A stretch of DNA of 64,000 nucleotides from Acetivibrio sp964564015 (lineage in GTDB: Bacteria > Bacillota > Clostridia > Acetivibrionales > Acetivibrionaceae). The stretch covers positions 1 to 64,000 of the forward strand of contig CAZLZR010000006.1 in the NCBI GenBank assembly GCA_964564015.1, in the 5' to 3' direction. The notes under the pieces were generated by a model. The model was not told the origin of the DNA and made no database searches. It saw nothing but the letters and a program-made list of their open reading frames with translations. Of the stretch, positions 56,545-64,000 are shown in pieces. The position numbers and the translations under genes were made by a program. Numbering within the stretch: position 1 is the first letter of the stretch; every line of letters begins with the position of its first letter.

Positions 56545-56555
56545 TTTGAATCCGG

Positions 56556-57128
56556 TCACATCTTCTGACTGCACATATCAACAAATAGCTTATGTATACT
56601 TTTGTCCTCACATAATTCGGGATGAAATGCAAGGCCAATCTGCTTCTTATACTTCACTGCCACAATATTTCCATCTACTTCTGACAATATGTCAACTCCA
56701 TCAGATACGGATTCAATATAAGGAGCCCGGATAAATTTCATAGGAACCCTGCCCAATCCCTTCAACTCTTCTTCAGCATAAAAACTGCCTAATTGCCTTC
56801 CGTATGCGTTTCTTTTTACTTTTACAGGCAAGGTCCGGAAGTGGGCTTTCTCATCATTACTTACTTTATCCGCCAAAAGAATCAGTCCTGCACATGTGGC
56901 TAACACAGGCATCCCATTATCAATCCGTTTCTTAAGACCTTCAAACATATTCAAATCCTTAAGTAACTTTCCCTGAACCGTACTTTCGCCCCCGGGAAGA
57001 ATCAATCCGTAAAAATCAGCATCCAAATCCGATTTCTTTCGAAGTTCCACACATTCCACTCCCATGGTATTGAGCATTTTTTCGTGTTCAATGAAGGCTC
57101 CCTGAACTGCCAATACTCCCACTTTCAT
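56556..57128 (-). CDS. pdxT: pyridoxal 5'-phosphate synthase glutaminase subunit PdxT
   Basis: It supplies ammonia to PdxS. It has GVLAVQGAFIEHEKML at the start, GLILPGGESTVQGKLL, the nucleophile cysteine in VLATCAGLILLA, and the catalytic His/Glu in AFHPELCED. Length is 190 aa. It follows pdxS by 2 bases. Confidence 0.96.
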   Translation of the reverse strand: MKVGVLAVQGAFIEHEKMLNTMGVECVELRKKSDLDADFYGLILPGGESTVQGKLLKDLNMFEGLKKRIDNGMPVLATCAGLILLADKVSNDEKAHFRTLPVKVKRNAYGRQLGSFYAEEELKGLGRVPMKFIRAPYIESVSDGVDILSEVDGNIVAVKYKKQIGLAFHPELCEDKSIHKLFVDMCSQKM

Positions 57129-57130
57129 TT

Positions 57131-58006
57131 CTATTTGCCCCTTTCAGCCATAAGAAGCTCTATCTCCTGCTCATTGATACCCACCATAGCTTCACCCAGA
57201 TTCTCAGAAAGTTCTGCCAGCATCTTGTAATCATTGAAATTTGTAACTGCCTTTACTATTGCATTGGCTCTCTTTGCAGGGTCTCCAGACTTAAATATAC
57301 CTGATCCCACAAAGACTCCCTCTGCCCCAAGCTGCATCATCAATGCTGCATCTGCCGGTGTTGCAACCCCTCCTGCTGCGAAGTTTACAACCGGAAGTCT
57401 TCCCTTTTCATGGACATATAACACTAGTTCATAAGGTACCTGTAATTCTTTTGCCTCATTAAAGAGCTCATCTTCACGCATAGAAGTGATCCTGGCAATC
57501 TGTCGGTTCATCATTCTCATATGCCTTACTGCCTGAACTATGTCTCCTGTCCCCGGCTCACCCTTTGTTCTTATCATGGAAGCTCCTTCATTGATACGTC
57601 TTAATGCCTCTCCCAAATCCTTGGCTCCGCAAACAAAAGGCACTCTGAACTTTGTTTTATCAATATGATATACGTCATCTGCGGGTGAAAGCACCTCGCT
57701 TTCATCTATGTAATCTATCTCTATGGCTTCTAAAATCTGAGCCTCCGCAAAATGACCTATACGACATTTTGCCATAACCGGAATCGATACCGCCTGCTGA
57801 ATTCCCTTAATCATCTTGGGATCACTCATTCTTGACACTCCGCCCGCAGCCCTGATATCCGCCGGAATTCTTTCAAGTGCCATTACAGCACATGCCCCTG
57901 CCTGTTCAGCTATCACAGCCTGCTCCGGTGTGGTAACATCCATAATTACTCCGCCTTTTAGCATTTGAGCAAGTTCTTTATTTAATTCGTAACGTTTTTG
58001 TTCCAT
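57131..58006 (-). CDS. pdxS: pyridoxal 5'-phosphate synthase subunit PdxS
   Basis: It makes PLP from ribose 5-phosphate, glyceraldehyde 3-phosphate and ammonia. Motifs are GGVIMDVTTPEQAVIAEQAG, VMAKCRIGHFAEAQILE and the catalytic lysines in DVYHIDKTKF and MIRTKGEPGTGD. The ATG at 58006 has GGGAGA upstream and begins MEQKRYELNK. Length is 291 aa. A frame to 58063 adds 19 unlikely residues. Confidence 0.96.
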   Translation of the reverse strand: MEQKRYELNKELAQMLKGGVIMDVTTPEQAVIAEQAGACAVMALERIPADIRAAGGVSRMSDPKMIKGIQQAVSIPVMAKCRIGHFAEAQILEAIEIDYIDESEVLSPADDVYHIDKTKFRVPFVCGAKDLGEALRRINEGASMIRTKGEPGTGDIVQAVRHMRMMNRQIARITSMREDELFNEAKELQVPYELVLYVHEKGRLPVVNFAAGGVATPADAALMMQLGAEGVFVGSGIFKSGDPAKRANAIVKAVTNFNDYKMLAELSENLGEAMVGINEQEIELLMAERGK

Positions 58007-58042
58007 TTCTATCTCCCTTTCTTTACAAAACTGATTAATAAT

Positions 58043-58100
58043 ATTATAATCATATGTGACCATATTAAAATAACCATTTCAAATATATTCAGTATGGTCA
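58043..58100. promoter_or_regulatory. pdxS promoter and candidate PdxR operator
   Basis: The inverted half sites TGACCATA (58057-58064) and TATGGTCA (58093-58100) are perfect complements, 28 bases apart. A minus-strand TATAAT (58043-58048) with a weak -35 just upstream could drive pdxS, placing one half site inside the promoter spacer and the other just before the regulator gene. The arrangement fits control by the adjacent MocR-type protein. Confidence 0.5.
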
Positions 58101-58120
58101 GATAAGCGAGGTATTGGGAA

Positions 58121-59518
58121 ATGTTGACTTATTCCTTTGCGGCTTTAGGGTCAGATAGTCTTTACCAGCATTTATACAAATGCATAAAAAATGATATATT
58201 GCAGGGCACTTTGGCACCCGGAGTCAAATTACCTTCAAAGCGCAATTTTGCAAAAAATCTGAACATAAGCACAATTACAATTGAAAACGCTTACGCTCAG
58301 CTTATGGCAGAAGGCTATATTTATTCAATCCCTAAAAAAGGATATTTTGTGTCGGACATAACCAACTCAGCTTTACCAAAAACCGAGTTAAAGTCAGAAA
58401 ATATTATAGCTGCCGCCAATCGCTCGGGGTATTTTGCCGATTTCCTCAGCAACAAAACCAATTATGCAAATTTTCCTTTTTCCATCTGGGCTAAAATAAT
58501 GAGAGAGATCATCTCTGAAGAGAGTGAGGCTCTTATGACAAATCCACCCTCCGGAGGCATAATTGAATTAAGGCAGGCAATATCTGATTATTTGTATCAG
58601 TTCCGTGGAATGAATGTCTCTCCGAATCAGATAATAATAGGTGCCGGAACAGAATACCTGTACGGTTTGCTTATCCAGTTATTAGGGCACAATAGAGAAT
58701 TTGCCGTTGAAAATCCAGGATACCGGAAGATTGCCCAGATCTATGGAAGTAACGGCATAAAATGTCATTTCATCCCCCTTGATAAAGATGGAATCAGCAT
58801 ATCCCACCTTGAAGAAAGCGGAGCAGACATTGTACATATCTCACCCTCCCACCATTATCCGACAGGCATCATAACTCCCATCAGCAGGCGCTATGAGCTG
58901 TTAGGCTGGGCATCAAAGTCGGAATCCCGCTATATTATAGAGGACGACTACGATTGTGAATTCCGCTTGCTTGGAAAGCCTATTCCAGCCCTTCAAAGTA
59001 TTGATGTTATGGAAAAAGTCATATATATGAATACCTTTACCAAAAGCCTTGCATCAACTATAAGGATAAGTTATATGATATTGCCGGGGCATTTAATAGA
59101 TAAGTTTTATTCAAAACTTGGCTTTTACTCTTGCACAGTATCAAACTTTGAGCAATATACACTTGCGGAATTCATCAGGAAGGGATATTTTGAAAAGCAC
59201 ATCAATCGTATGCGAAACTATTATCGTAACCAACGGGATCTCATATTGGAGAGCATAAAAAACAGCCCTTTATCCTCTTGGGTTACAATTAAGGAAGAAG
59301 ATTCGGGGCTTCATTTTTTGCTTTATGTTAATACAAAATTATCCGACGAGACAATAATTCACAAAGCCGAACAGGAGAGTATTCGAATTTCCTGTCTGTC
59401 GCAATATTATCACAACAATACTCCCGGTGTAGAACACGTGCTGGTAATAAACTACTCCGGAATAGAGCCCCACAAGATAAAAGAAGCAATCCACCGGCTT
59501 GGGAGATGTATTTTCTGA
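58121..59518 (+). CDS. pdxR: MocR-family (GntR plus aminotransferase-like) regulator, likely PdxR
   Basis: An N-terminal GntR winged helix (about 5-70, GVKLPSKRNFAKNLNISTIT) is joined to a fold-type I aminotransferase-like domain with the PLP lysine in NTFTKSLASTIRISYM. Its position divergent from pdxST suggests it senses PLP and controls vitamin B6 synthesis. Length is 465 aa. GAGG lies before the ATG. Confidence 0.9.
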   Translation: MLTYSFAALGSDSLYQHLYKCIKNDILQGTLAPGVKLPSKRNFAKNLNISTITIENAYAQLMAEGYIYSIPKKGYFVSDITNSALPKTELKSENIIAAANRSGYFADFLSNKTNYANFPFSIWAKIMREIISEESEALMTNPPSGGIIELRQAISDYLYQFRGMNVSPNQIIIGAGTEYLYGLLIQLLGHNREFAVENPGYRKIAQIYGSNGIKCHFIPLDKDGISISHLEESGADIVHISPSHHYPTGIITPISRRYELLGWASKSESRYIIEDDYDCEFRLLGKPIPALQSIDVMEKVIYMNTFTKSLASTIRISYMILPGHLIDKFYSKLGFYSCTVSNFEQYTLAEFIRKGYFEKHINRMRNYYRNQRDLILESIKNSPLSSWVTIKEEDSGLHFLLYVNTKLSDETIIHKAEQESIRISCLSQYYHNNTPGVEHVLVINYSGIEPHKIKEAIHRLGRCIF

Positions 59519-59592
59519 TATAAGCAAGTGTCTAAGTGGCAATGGCCTCCATTACATAGGGTGCATATATTAATGTACATATCCTCTCAATT

Positions 59593-60402
59593 TTACTTTA
59601 TCAAGCCTTCATTCATGCTACCGGTTCTGTAACCTTTCAAATCAAGGGAAACATGTATAAATCCTAATTCTTTGAGTCTTAAATATATTGCATTTCTGGT
59701 TTCCTTATCAATAAATTTATCAAAGTCCAGATCATCTACTTCAATTCTTGCCAAACTGCCATGATGTCTTACACGTACCTGCTTAAATCCCATATCTATC
59801 AAAAACTGTTCCGCCTTATCCACCATCTGAATCTTTTGTGCTGTTATCTTCTCACCATAGGGAAATCTTGACGATAAACAGGCAAAAGAAGGTTTGTCCC
59901 ATGTTTTAAGTCCCATTTCTTTTGAGTGCTGCCTTATCTCAGCCTTAGTCAGCCCCGCATCCCTCAATGGGCTTACTATTCCGAGCTCGGATATTGCCTT
60001 CATTCCCGGTCTGTAATCTCCAAGATCATCATAGTTCGAGCCCTCAGCAACAAACTTAAACCCTTCAGAATCTGCAAGCTGTTTCATTTTCATAAACAAC
60101 TCTTTCTTACACAAATAGCATCTATTGAGCGGATTATCTGAAAAGCCTTCTATTTCAAGCTCTTCTGACTGTATTACCCTATGTGGAATTCCATATTCAG
60201 CAGCAAAATTTACTGCTTCCTTGAATTCTCTTTCAGGAAATGTAGCAGATGACGCTGTAACAGCAAGCACCCTATCTCCTAACACTTCATGTGCCATTTT
60301 CAGAAGGAATGTTGAATCCACTCCTCCTGAAAATGCAATTACAACGCTCTGCATTGCAATTAATTCCTCTCTTAATGCCCCCAACTTTGATGCAGCACAC
60401 AT
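59593..60402 (-). CDS. larE: ATP-dependent sacrificial sulfur transferase LarE family
   Basis: It is a PP-loop ATPase with AFSGGVDSTFLLKM at about 23-36 and SSRFPYGEKI. Cysteines are at 95, 98 and 175; in LarE proteins one serves as a sulfur donor or three bind an [4Fe-4S] cluster. LarE normally builds the nickel-pincer cofactor of lactate racemase, but no larA, larB or larC gene is in this window. It follows the sulfhydrylase gene by 4 bases. GGAGGG precedes the ATG. Confidence 0.88.
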   Translation of the reverse strand: MCAASKLGALREELIAMQSVVIAFSGGVDSTFLLKMAHEVLGDRVLAVTASSATFPEREFKEAVNFAAEYGIPHRVIQSEELEIEGFSDNPLNRCYLCKKELFMKMKQLADSEGFKFVAEGSNYDDLGDYRPGMKAISELGIVSPLRDAGLTKAEIRQHSKEMGLKTWDKPSFACLSSRFPYGEKITAQKIQMVDKAEQFLIDMGFKQVRVRHHGSLARIEVDDLDFDKFIDKETRNAIYLRLKELGFIHVSLDLKGYRTGSMNEGLIK

Positions 60403-60406
60403 GGTT

Positions 60407-61699
60407 TTAACCCTCCACTGACTTTTTCAGTGCTTGTTCAAGGTCGTAAATAAGGTCATCCGCATCCTCAATTCCAATCGAAAGCCTTATTTGATCAGGT
60501 GTAACCCCTGCAGCTTTTTGATCTTCCTCAGACAACTGTGCATGAGTTGTTGATGCAGGATGAATAACCAGTGATTTAGCATCCGCCACATTTGCCAGGA
60601 GTGAAAACAGTTCAAGGCTTTCAGTGAATTTCTTTGCGGCATTAATACCACCTTTAATTCCAAATGTAAATATTGATCCTGCTCCCTTCGGCAGGTATTT
60701 TTGTGCAAGCTCATAATACTTATTGCCTTTTTTACCAGGATAGTTTACCCATGAAACCTGTGGATGGTTGCTTAAAAACTCAACTATCTTATTAGTGTTG
60801 GAAACATGCTTTTCAACCCTCAGTGAAAGTGTTTCAAGTCCCTGAAGCAAAAGAAATGAGTTGAACGGACTTATTGCTGCACCGGTATCTCTTAAGAGCT
60901 GAACTCTTGCTTTAATAATATATGCAAGAGGCCCTAATGCTTCAGCATACTTCAAACCGTGATAGCTTGGGTCCGGTTCGGTAAAATACGGAAATCTTCC
61001 ACTTCCAGCCCAGTCAAATTTCCCTGAATCAACAATAACACCTCCTATTGTCGTACCGTGTCCGCCTATAAACTTAGTCGCAGAATGCACAACAATATCC
61101 GCTCCAAACTCGATAGGCCTTATAAGGTATGGAGTTCCAAAAGTGTTATCAACAATAAGAGGCACACCATTTTCATGTGCAATATTCGCCACTTTTTCAA
61201 TATCAACAATATTAATTCCGGGATTTCCTAATGTTTCAACATAAACGGCCTTTGTTTTTTCGTTAATTGCTTTTCTGAAGTCTTCCGGATCATCAGGATT
61301 CACAAACACTGTTTTAATTCCGAGTTTTGGCAAAGTGGCTGAAAATAGGTTATATGTACCCCCATAAAGCGTACTCGCTGCAACTATTTCATCACCGGCG
61401 CCTGCAATATTAAGTATTGCATAGGTTACAGCTGAAGATCCCGAAGCGACTGCCAACGCACCCACACCGCCTTCAAGAGCCGCTATTCTCTGCTCAAACA
61501 CATCACTGGTGGGATTCATAATCCTTGTGTAAATATTGCCTGATTCCTTTAATGCAAATAGATTAGCGGCATGCTCGGCATTATCGAATACATAAGATGT
61601 TGTCTGATAGATGGGCACCGCCCTTGATCCGGTAGTTGGGTCAGGTTTCTGTCCCGCATGCACCTGCAAAGTATCAAATTTTAGTTTTCTCTCACTCAT
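60407..61699 (-). CDS. metY: O-acetylhomoserine sulfhydrylase (homocysteine synthase), MetY type
   Basis: This PLP enzyme makes homocysteine from O-acetylhomoserine and sulfide. It has RIMNPTSDVFEQRIAALEGG, VDNTFGTPYLIRPIEFGADI, and the PLP lysine in VHSATKFIGGHGTTIGG. Length is 430 aa, matching MetY and not shorter cystathionine enzymes. GGAGGG precedes the ATG. The neighbouring metA encodes the supply of O-acetylhomoserine. Confidence 0.93.
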   Translation of the reverse strand: MSERKLKFDTLQVHAGQKPDPTTGSRAVPIYQTTSYVFDNAEHAANLFALKESGNIYTRIMNPTSDVFEQRIAALEGGVGALAVASGSSAVTYAILNIAGAGDEIVAASTLYGGTYNLFSATLPKLGIKTVFVNPDDPEDFRKAINEKTKAVYVETLGNPGINIVDIEKVANIAHENGVPLIVDNTFGTPYLIRPIEFGADIVVHSATKFIGGHGTTIGGVIVDSGKFDWAGSGRFPYFTEPDPSYHGLKYAEALGPLAYIIKARVQLLRDTGAAISPFNSFLLLQGLETLSLRVEKHVSNTNKIVEFLSNHPQVSWVNYPGKKGNKYYELAQKYLPKGAGSIFTFGIKGGINAAKKFTESLELFSLLANVADAKSLVIHPASTTHAQLSEEDQKAAGVTPDQIRLSIGIEDADDLIYDLEQALKKSVEG

Positions 61700-61759
61700 A
61701 ATTTACCCTCCTAGTAAACATAAATTTTCCTATCATTTTAATCATAATTAAAATATATT

Positions 61760-62209
61760 TTAAATGTAATACATTGAATCTTCAACTCCGGCCAATTTCC
61801 AGTAACTATCCACAAGATCCTCCAATGTAAGAGAATCTGCCAAATCATTTAAAGCTTCATTCATCTTATCCCAAACGCACATCCTTATGCACTGTTGTAT
61901 ATTTGTCTCATTTCCTCCGGAGCTTTCTGCATTCTCGTCAATAACAGAAAGAGGTCCTTCAAGAGCTCTTAAAATTCGTCCAACTTTTATATCTGCCGGG
62001 GATTCTGCTAATATATACCCACCTTGAGCACCTTTAACACTTTTTACCAGTCCGGATTTTCTCAATAGAGAAAAAACCTGTTCAAGATAGTTGGTCGAAA
62101 TTCCTTGCCTTTCCGCAATACTGAACAATGCCACATGTTCTCCCTTTGCATGTACAGCAAGGTCAACCATTGCTCTAAGTCCATATCTTCCCTTGGTGGA
62201 AAATTTCAT
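61760..62209 (-). CDS. Rrf2-family transcriptional regulator, CymR-like
   Basis: A winged-helix repressor-type protein of 149 aa (MKFSTKGRYGLRAMVDLAVH, ISTNYLEQVFSLLRKSGLVKS, KGAQGGYIL). It has only Cys-x3-Cys (QQCIRMC) in the region where Fe-S Rrf2 proteins have three cysteines. It therefore resembles CymR, which controls cysteine and methionine genes, more than IscR. GGAGGTG precedes the ATG. Confidence 0.88.
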   Translation of the reverse strand: MKFSTKGRYGLRAMVDLAVHAKGEHVALFSIAERQGISTNYLEQVFSLLRKSGLVKSVKGAQGGYILAESPADIKVGRILRALEGPLSVIDENAESSGGNETNIQQCIRMCVWDKMNEALNDLADSLTLEDLVDSYWKLAGVEDSMYYI

Positions 62210-62286
62210 TTAGCTCACCTCCAATACCCCACTATTCCGATATGTTTTATATTATAATACCAAGTAATGGCTTTGTCAATAAATGT

Positions 62287-62739
62287 TTATATATAATATT
62301 CTATTTCACTGGTTTGATTAGCAATACTATTATAGCATTCAACCAAATCATCAAGTGTAATTGAGTTTGCAACATCGTTCATAGTGTTCATAACACTTTC
62401 CCAAAATCCTCGGGTCTCACAATTCCCATATCTGTCACAAGTATGCTCGGATTTTTCGGCAACGCAAGCTACCGGTGCCAATGGACCTTCAAGTGCTGTT
62501 AAAACATCCCCTACCGTTATTTCAGAAGGGTCTTTGGCAAGAATATATCCGCCCTGGGCACCCCTGATACTTTCAACAATCCCTGACCTTCTTAGTATAA
62601 GAAAAATTTGCAGTATATATGCCTCTGACATTCCACATCTTTCAGATATACTTTTCAAATTTACATGTCCTTCAGACGAATGAATTGCAAGATCAACCAA
62701 TGCTTCCAACCCATATCTGCCTTTTGTAGAAATTTTCAA
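62287..62739 (-). CDS. Rrf2-family regulator with three conserved cysteines, IscR-like
   Basis: A winged helix (LKISTKGRYGLEALVDLAIH, ISERCGMSEAYILQIFLILR) leads to a segment with three cysteines (ACVAEKSEHTCDRYGNCETR) that may bind an Fe-S cluster. The start is a TTG at 62739 with AGAGGTG upstream; a GTG nine bases earlier overlaps that site. Length is 150 aa. It is about 40% similar by eye to the next Rrf2 gene, so the two could be duplicates. Confidence 0.88.
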   Translation of the reverse strand: MKISTKGRYGLEALVDLAIHSSEGHVNLKSISERCGMSEAYILQIFLILRRSGIVESIRGAQGGYILAKDPSEITVGDVLTALEGPLAPVACVAEKSEHTCDRYGNCETRGFWESVMNTMNDVANSITLDDLVECYNSIANQTSEIEYYI

Positions 62740-62770
62740 GTTAATCACCTCTATAATTTAGCGCTTAACA

Positions 62771-63688
62771 TTACTTTATCTGATTCAAATCAAATGGTGT
62801 TTCCTGGTATACATAATAGTTGAGCCAATTTGAAAAGAGCAGATTAGCATGCCCTCTCCACCGAACAATCGGGGACTTACCCGGATCATCATCAGTGAAA
62901 TAATTCTTTGGCACCTTGATTTGAAGTCCTCTCGAAACATCTCTGTCATATTCTGTTTTCAATGTATCCGGGTCATATTCGGAATGTCCTGTCACAAAAA
63001 TCTGTCTGCCGCCATCAGTCTTAATTACGTATATTCCTGCTTCTTCCGAATCTGACAATACGTCTAGCTCTCTGACCTTTTCAACATCCTCCGTCTTAAT
63101 TTCAGTATGTCTTGAATGGGGAGCATAGAAACAATCGTCAAAGCCTCTCAATAGCATTGTATTAGGTTTACTTACCCTATGCTTAAAAACACCGAAAAGC
63201 TTTTCATCCAAAGGATATTTTTTAATACCATAATGGTAGTACAACCCTGCCTGTGCTCCCCAACATATATGGAAGGTGGAATACACATTGGTTAGGCTCC
63301 AATCCATTATTTTTTTAAGTTCTTCCCAGTAATTTACCTCTTCAAAATCCATTTGCTCAACTGGCGCTCCTGTGATTATAAGCCCGTCAAACTTATCATC
63401 TCTGACTTCATCAAAGGTCTTGTAAAATTTCGTCAGATGCTCTTCTGAAGTATTTTTAGATATATGGGTCTTAGGATGCAAAAGCTCAATTTCTACCTGA
63501 ATAGGCGTATTTCCAATTAAACGCAGAAGCTGTGTTTCCGTTGTTATCTTTGTGGGCATCAGATTCAATATCGCAATCTTCAGCGGTCTTACATCCTGAT
63601 GTAGTGCCCTTTGTTCGTCCATTATAAATATATTCTCATTTGTAAGCGTTTGTTTTGCCGGTAAGCTATCAGGTATTTTTATAGGCAT
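62771..63688 (-). CDS. metA: homoserine O-acetyltransferase (MetA family)
   Basis: This acyltransferase starts methionine synthesis. The catalytic cysteine is Cys142 in FHICWGAQAGLYYHYG. Residue 111 is Glu (TGAPVEQMDF), which in MetA enzymes fits acetyl-CoA; Gly at 111 fits succinyl-CoA. The name homoserine O-succinyltransferase, often given to this family, therefore probably does not apply. Length is 305 aa. GGAGG precedes the ATG. Confidence 0.93.
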   Translation of the reverse strand: MPIKIPDSLPAKQTLTNENIFIMDEQRALHQDVRPLKIAILNLMPTKITTETQLLRLIGNTPIQVEIELLHPKTHISKNTSEEHLTKFYKTFDEVRDDKFDGLIITGAPVEQMDFEEVNYWEELKKIMDWSLTNVYSTFHICWGAQAGLYYHYGIKKYPLDEKLFGVFKHRVSKPNTMLLRGFDDCFYAPHSRHTEIKTEDVEKVRELDVLSDSEEAGIYVIKTDGGRQIFVTGHSEYDPDTLKTEYDRDVSRGLQIKVPKNYFTDDDPGKSPIVRWRGHANLLFSNWLNYYVYQETPFDLNQIK

Positions 63689-64000
63689 ATTTTATATCCT
63701 CCTACACAAGACTTCTATATATCATTTGTTTTCCTATAGTTTTACTCACTTTATTGTTGCTATTATAGCATAAAGGATATGCAAAGTAAATTGTATTAAG
63801 TGTGTTTGTATAAATATACAAATATATAAATACATAAATATATAAATATATAAAGCTATTTACCTTAGAAAGCTATAGATTTAATACGCCATAATTTTTA
63901 GGTGTTGCCTATTGTTTTAGTGTCAAACGATTCCATTGCATGACCTTCGCAAAAAATCAGTAAGCCGAAACTTTATAATTTTTCGCCGCGTCTATGGGAC
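63689..64000. other. upstream region of metA
   Basis: About 310 AT-rich bases. The 8-base unit AAATATAT or close variants is repeated five times at about 63811-63853. I searched by eye for S-box (SAM) and T-box motifs on the minus strand and found neither. No ORF is supported. Confidence 0.4.

Noticed and set aside
63689..64000. SAM or T-box riboswitch upstream of metA
   Set aside because: No conserved S-box or T-box core was visible on the minus strand.

Overview
The window is a low-GC Firmicutes chromosome segment, most likely from a cellulosome-producing member of the Acetivibrio / Clostridium thermocellum group. Three things point there. Spore-forming clostridial genes are present (spoIIGA-sigE-sigG). 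Two secreted proteins end in an X module plus a type II dockerin resembling the C-terminus of the CipA scaffoldin. The SCIFF peptide and its maturase resemble the CteA/CteB pair of C. thermocellum. The species call is inference; no database was searched. Most genes lie on the minus strand.

Layout. 1-50: 5' part of a tRNA-Asn. 0.2-7 kb: ferritin-like protein, rpoD, dnaG, dGTPase, a small unknown protein and an HD-GYP c-di-GMP phosphodiesterase. 7.1-9.6 kb: a small membrane protein, then panB-panC-panD (pantothenate). 9.7-12.3 kb: a possible small independent transcript, then secD-secF. 12.4-14.7 kb: an HD hydrolase and the SCIFF peptide scfA with its radical-SAM maturase scfB. 14.8-26.9 kb: mostly housekeeping and accessory genes (rluD, lspA, an oligopeptide-binding lipoprotein, a YfiH-family gene, a PilZ protein, an aldo/keto reductase, a mutarotase-like protein, glnS, a GtrA protein, an IMP-dehydrogenase-like gene, an SDR). 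27.2-28.2 kb: a cohesin-X-dockerin adaptor. 28.3-33.0 kb: an unknown protein, a zinc-ribbon membrane protein, a GT-C glycosyltransferase and a MAF/MptE-like protein. 33.0-36.9 kb: nrdR, ylmC and the sporulation cluster sigG-sigE-spoIIGA. 37.1-42.2 kb: a division cluster ftsZ, ftsA, sbp, ftsQ and an N-terminally truncated murA. 42.3-44.5 kb: murT-gatD (lipid II amidation) on the plus strand. 44.5-52.3 kb: a 1371-residue GH10 xylanase with CBM22, CBM9 and X-dockerin modules, and a 1038-residue papain-like protease with kelch repeats and CBM3. 52.7-56.5 kb: two group II introns of 1893 bp, head-to-tail with no base between them, inserted 7 nt past the pdxT terminator. 56.5-59.5 kb: pdxS-pdxT with a divergent MocR-type regulator. 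59.6-63.7 kb: a methionine/sulfur cluster, metA, two Rrf2 regulators, an O-acetylhomoserine sulfhydrylase and larE.

How it fits together. The xylanase and adaptor should attach to type II cohesins on cell-surface anchoring proteins, and the protease can bind cellulose directly through CBM3, so all three belong to the extracellular biomass-degrading machinery. MetA carries Glu111, the acetyl-CoA-type residue, which matches the O-acetylhomoserine sulfhydrylase beside it. A promoter with a 21-bp spacer and Spo0A-box-like sequences lies upstream of spoIIGA. The most unusual items are the tandem introns, the type II dockerin on an enzyme, the CBM3 protease, the truncated MurA and two candidate small transcripts/peptides.
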